Shown piece after piece: positions 5,989 through 6,536 of a stretch of DNA of 6,536 nt. The notes beneath the pieces were generated by a model. The model ran no database searches. It saw nothing but the letters and a program-made list of their open reading frames with translations, and was not told the DNA's origin. The position numbers were made by a program, and so were the translations under genes. Every line of letters starts with the position of its first letter. Position 1 is the first letter of the stretch. Source of the stretch: Deltaproteobacteria bacterium (lineage in GTDB: Bacteria > Desulfobacterota > Desulfarculia > Adiutricales > Adiutricaceae); NCBI GenBank assembly GCA_031267005.1, contig JAIRZX010000340.1, forward strand, positions 1-6,536, read 5' to 3'.

Positions 5989-6035
5989 CCCCCTTCCGGG
6001 GGCCAAAACGGGCGGCGGAGGCCCATCGGCCTCCG
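5989..6035 (+). promoter_or_regulatory. Structured leader hairpins before the last gene
   Basis: A small CCCCC-TTCC-GGGGG stem (5989-6002) is followed by a perfect eight-base stem. In that stem CGGAGGCC (6016-6023) pairs with GGCCTCCG (6028-6035) around a CATC loop. Both lie between the TATAAT box and the likely start codon. No known riboswitch class is recognised; simple terminator or translation-control roles are possible. No T run follows. Confidence 0.3.
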
Positions 6036-6110
6036 GGCGGCGCCAGAGGCCCCGCCCGGCCGGAGCCGACGTCCCGCCCCCCGAAAATCCACACCCGGCA
6101 GTAACGCAAC

Positions 6111-6536
6111 TTGACTGAAAATACCATAACGCCCGAATCCATTTCCGCAACCCGCCCGGGCGGGCCCAGGCCGCCCGTCGGCCTGGAGTCCCCCGGGCTG
6201 GATCTCGACCCGGATCTTTCGCTCCTGGACGCTCCCGAGCCCCGCCCCGGCGCTCCCGCGCGCCACGGAAGGGCCTTCCCGCTCACCAGGCCCATGCGCG
6301 AGGCTGGCGGGGATCTGCCTCCGGCAGCCGGAAGCCCGCCTTCGGCTCCCGCGACGCCTGAGGCGCCCGGGTCCGCGGCCGCGCGTCCCGAGCACCGGCC
6401 CGCCGCCAGCGGCGCCGCGCCGCCCGGCGCCCGGGGCCCCCTTGCCGGGCCCGACGGCAAAGCCGGACCGCCCCGGCAAGCTTCCGCTGGCCCGGTCCTC
6501 CCCCCAGACGGGGGCGCCGGCGACTCCCCGTCCGGG
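6111..6536 (+). CDS. N-terminal part of a Pro/Ala/Gly-rich, probably disordered protein (truncated by window edge)
   Basis: The frame is open from TTG at 6111 to the right edge, 142 codons with no stop. An in-frame TAA at 6102-6104 rules out an earlier start. From about codon 15 on, almost every third position is G or C, supporting coding in this frame. The first ten codons are AT-richer, as is common at gene starts. The protein begins MTENTITPES, has an acidic patch DLDPDLSLLD (31-40), and is then dominated by Pro, Ala and Gly with scattered charges. There is no signal peptide, membrane segment or recognisable domain; the functional domain probably lies beyond the window. No Shine-Dalgarno sequence precedes the TTG. 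The ATG at 6294 (residue 62) is an alternative start, also without a good site. The function is unknown. Confidence 0.5.
   Translation, partial: MTENTITPESISATRPGGPRPPVGLESPGLDLDPDLSLLDAPEPRPGAPARHGRAFPLTRPMREAGGDLPPAAGSPPSAPATPEAPGSAAARPEHRPAASGAAPPGARGPLAGPDGKAGPPRQASAGPVLPPDGGAGDSPSG

Larger units (their letters stand above)
5341..6110. other. 770-bp gene-free, hairpin-rich region after polA
   Basis: No frame on either strand has a recognisable domain, a ribosome-binding site or coding-like base use. The longest open frames are low-complexity Arg/Pro/Gly strings. The first half is packed with G/C inverted repeats and ends with a T-run hairpin near 5690. The second half (about 5740-6110) has unusual AT-richer islands, an inverted repeat over TACTAT, a perfect TATAAT and a structured leader, suggesting the control region of the downstream gene. 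No tRNA or known RNA fold was recognised. Confidence 0.55.

Noticed and set aside
5815..6114. 99-codon + strand frame starting GTG after a run of nine G and overlapping the TTG at 6111
   Set aside because: Third positions are mixed rather than G/C-biased, the sequence is Arg/Pro-rich without a domain, and it covers likely promoter elements.
6111..6116. TTGACT as a -35 box
   Set aside because: No -10-like hexamer lies 16-18 bases downstream, and the same bases serve better as a TTG start codon.
5778..6479. 233-codon open frame on the - strand at the right end
   Set aside because: No domain, Gly/Arg-rich, and third-position G/C bias favours the + strand frame starting at 6111.

Overview
The window comes from a very GC-rich (roughly 70% by eye), probably Gram-negative bacterium. 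It carries ordinary chromosomal genes on the + strand with no visible mobile element. The proteins are bacterial housekeeping types. Codon use is strongly G/C in the third position, with frequent AGG (Arg) and noticeable ATA (Ile) codons. A diderm such as a member of the Desulfobacterota (old Deltaproteobacteria) is a reasonable guess, based on the exported MltD-like protein with a LysM-like tail. The window alone cannot fix the taxonomy.

Layout, all on the + strand. (1) 1-207: GC-rich leader with no clear gene, possibly the tail of an upstream gene. (2) 208-1095: exported MltD-type lytic-transglycosylase-like protein with a LysM-like C-terminus. The residue aligning with the catalytic glutamate is methionine, so it looks like a pseudoenzyme. 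(3) 1096-1436: a strong 15-bp terminator-type hairpin, then a promoter with a perfect TTGACA box and an AAGGAGG ribosome-binding site. (4) 1437-2000: divergent LemA-family membrane-anchored protein. (5) 2001-2268: hairpin over the lemA-like stop codon, then a 28-bp near-perfect tandem repeat in a pyrimidine-rich tract. (6) 2269-5340: complete DNA polymerase I with 5' nuclease, 3'-5' exonuclease and polymerase motifs all intact. It has an unusual insertion of about 80 residues, acidic then basic, between Exo II and Exo III. (7) 5341-6110: 770 bp without a convincing gene. It is dense in hairpins, holds one terminator-like element with a T run, an inverted repeat over a -10-like box, and a perfect TATAAT box ahead of a structured leader. 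(8) 6111-6536: start of a Pro/Ala/Gly-rich, probably disordered protein that runs off the right edge.

The genes look independently transcribed rather than forming one operon: a hairpin follows each of the three complete genes, and the lemA-like gene has its own promoter. The first two products are both envelope-associated; polA acts in Okazaki-fragment maturation and repair. I see no strong evidence for a new multi-gene system. The most unusual features are the catalytically altered transglycosylase-like protein and the insertion inside the PolA proofreading domain.
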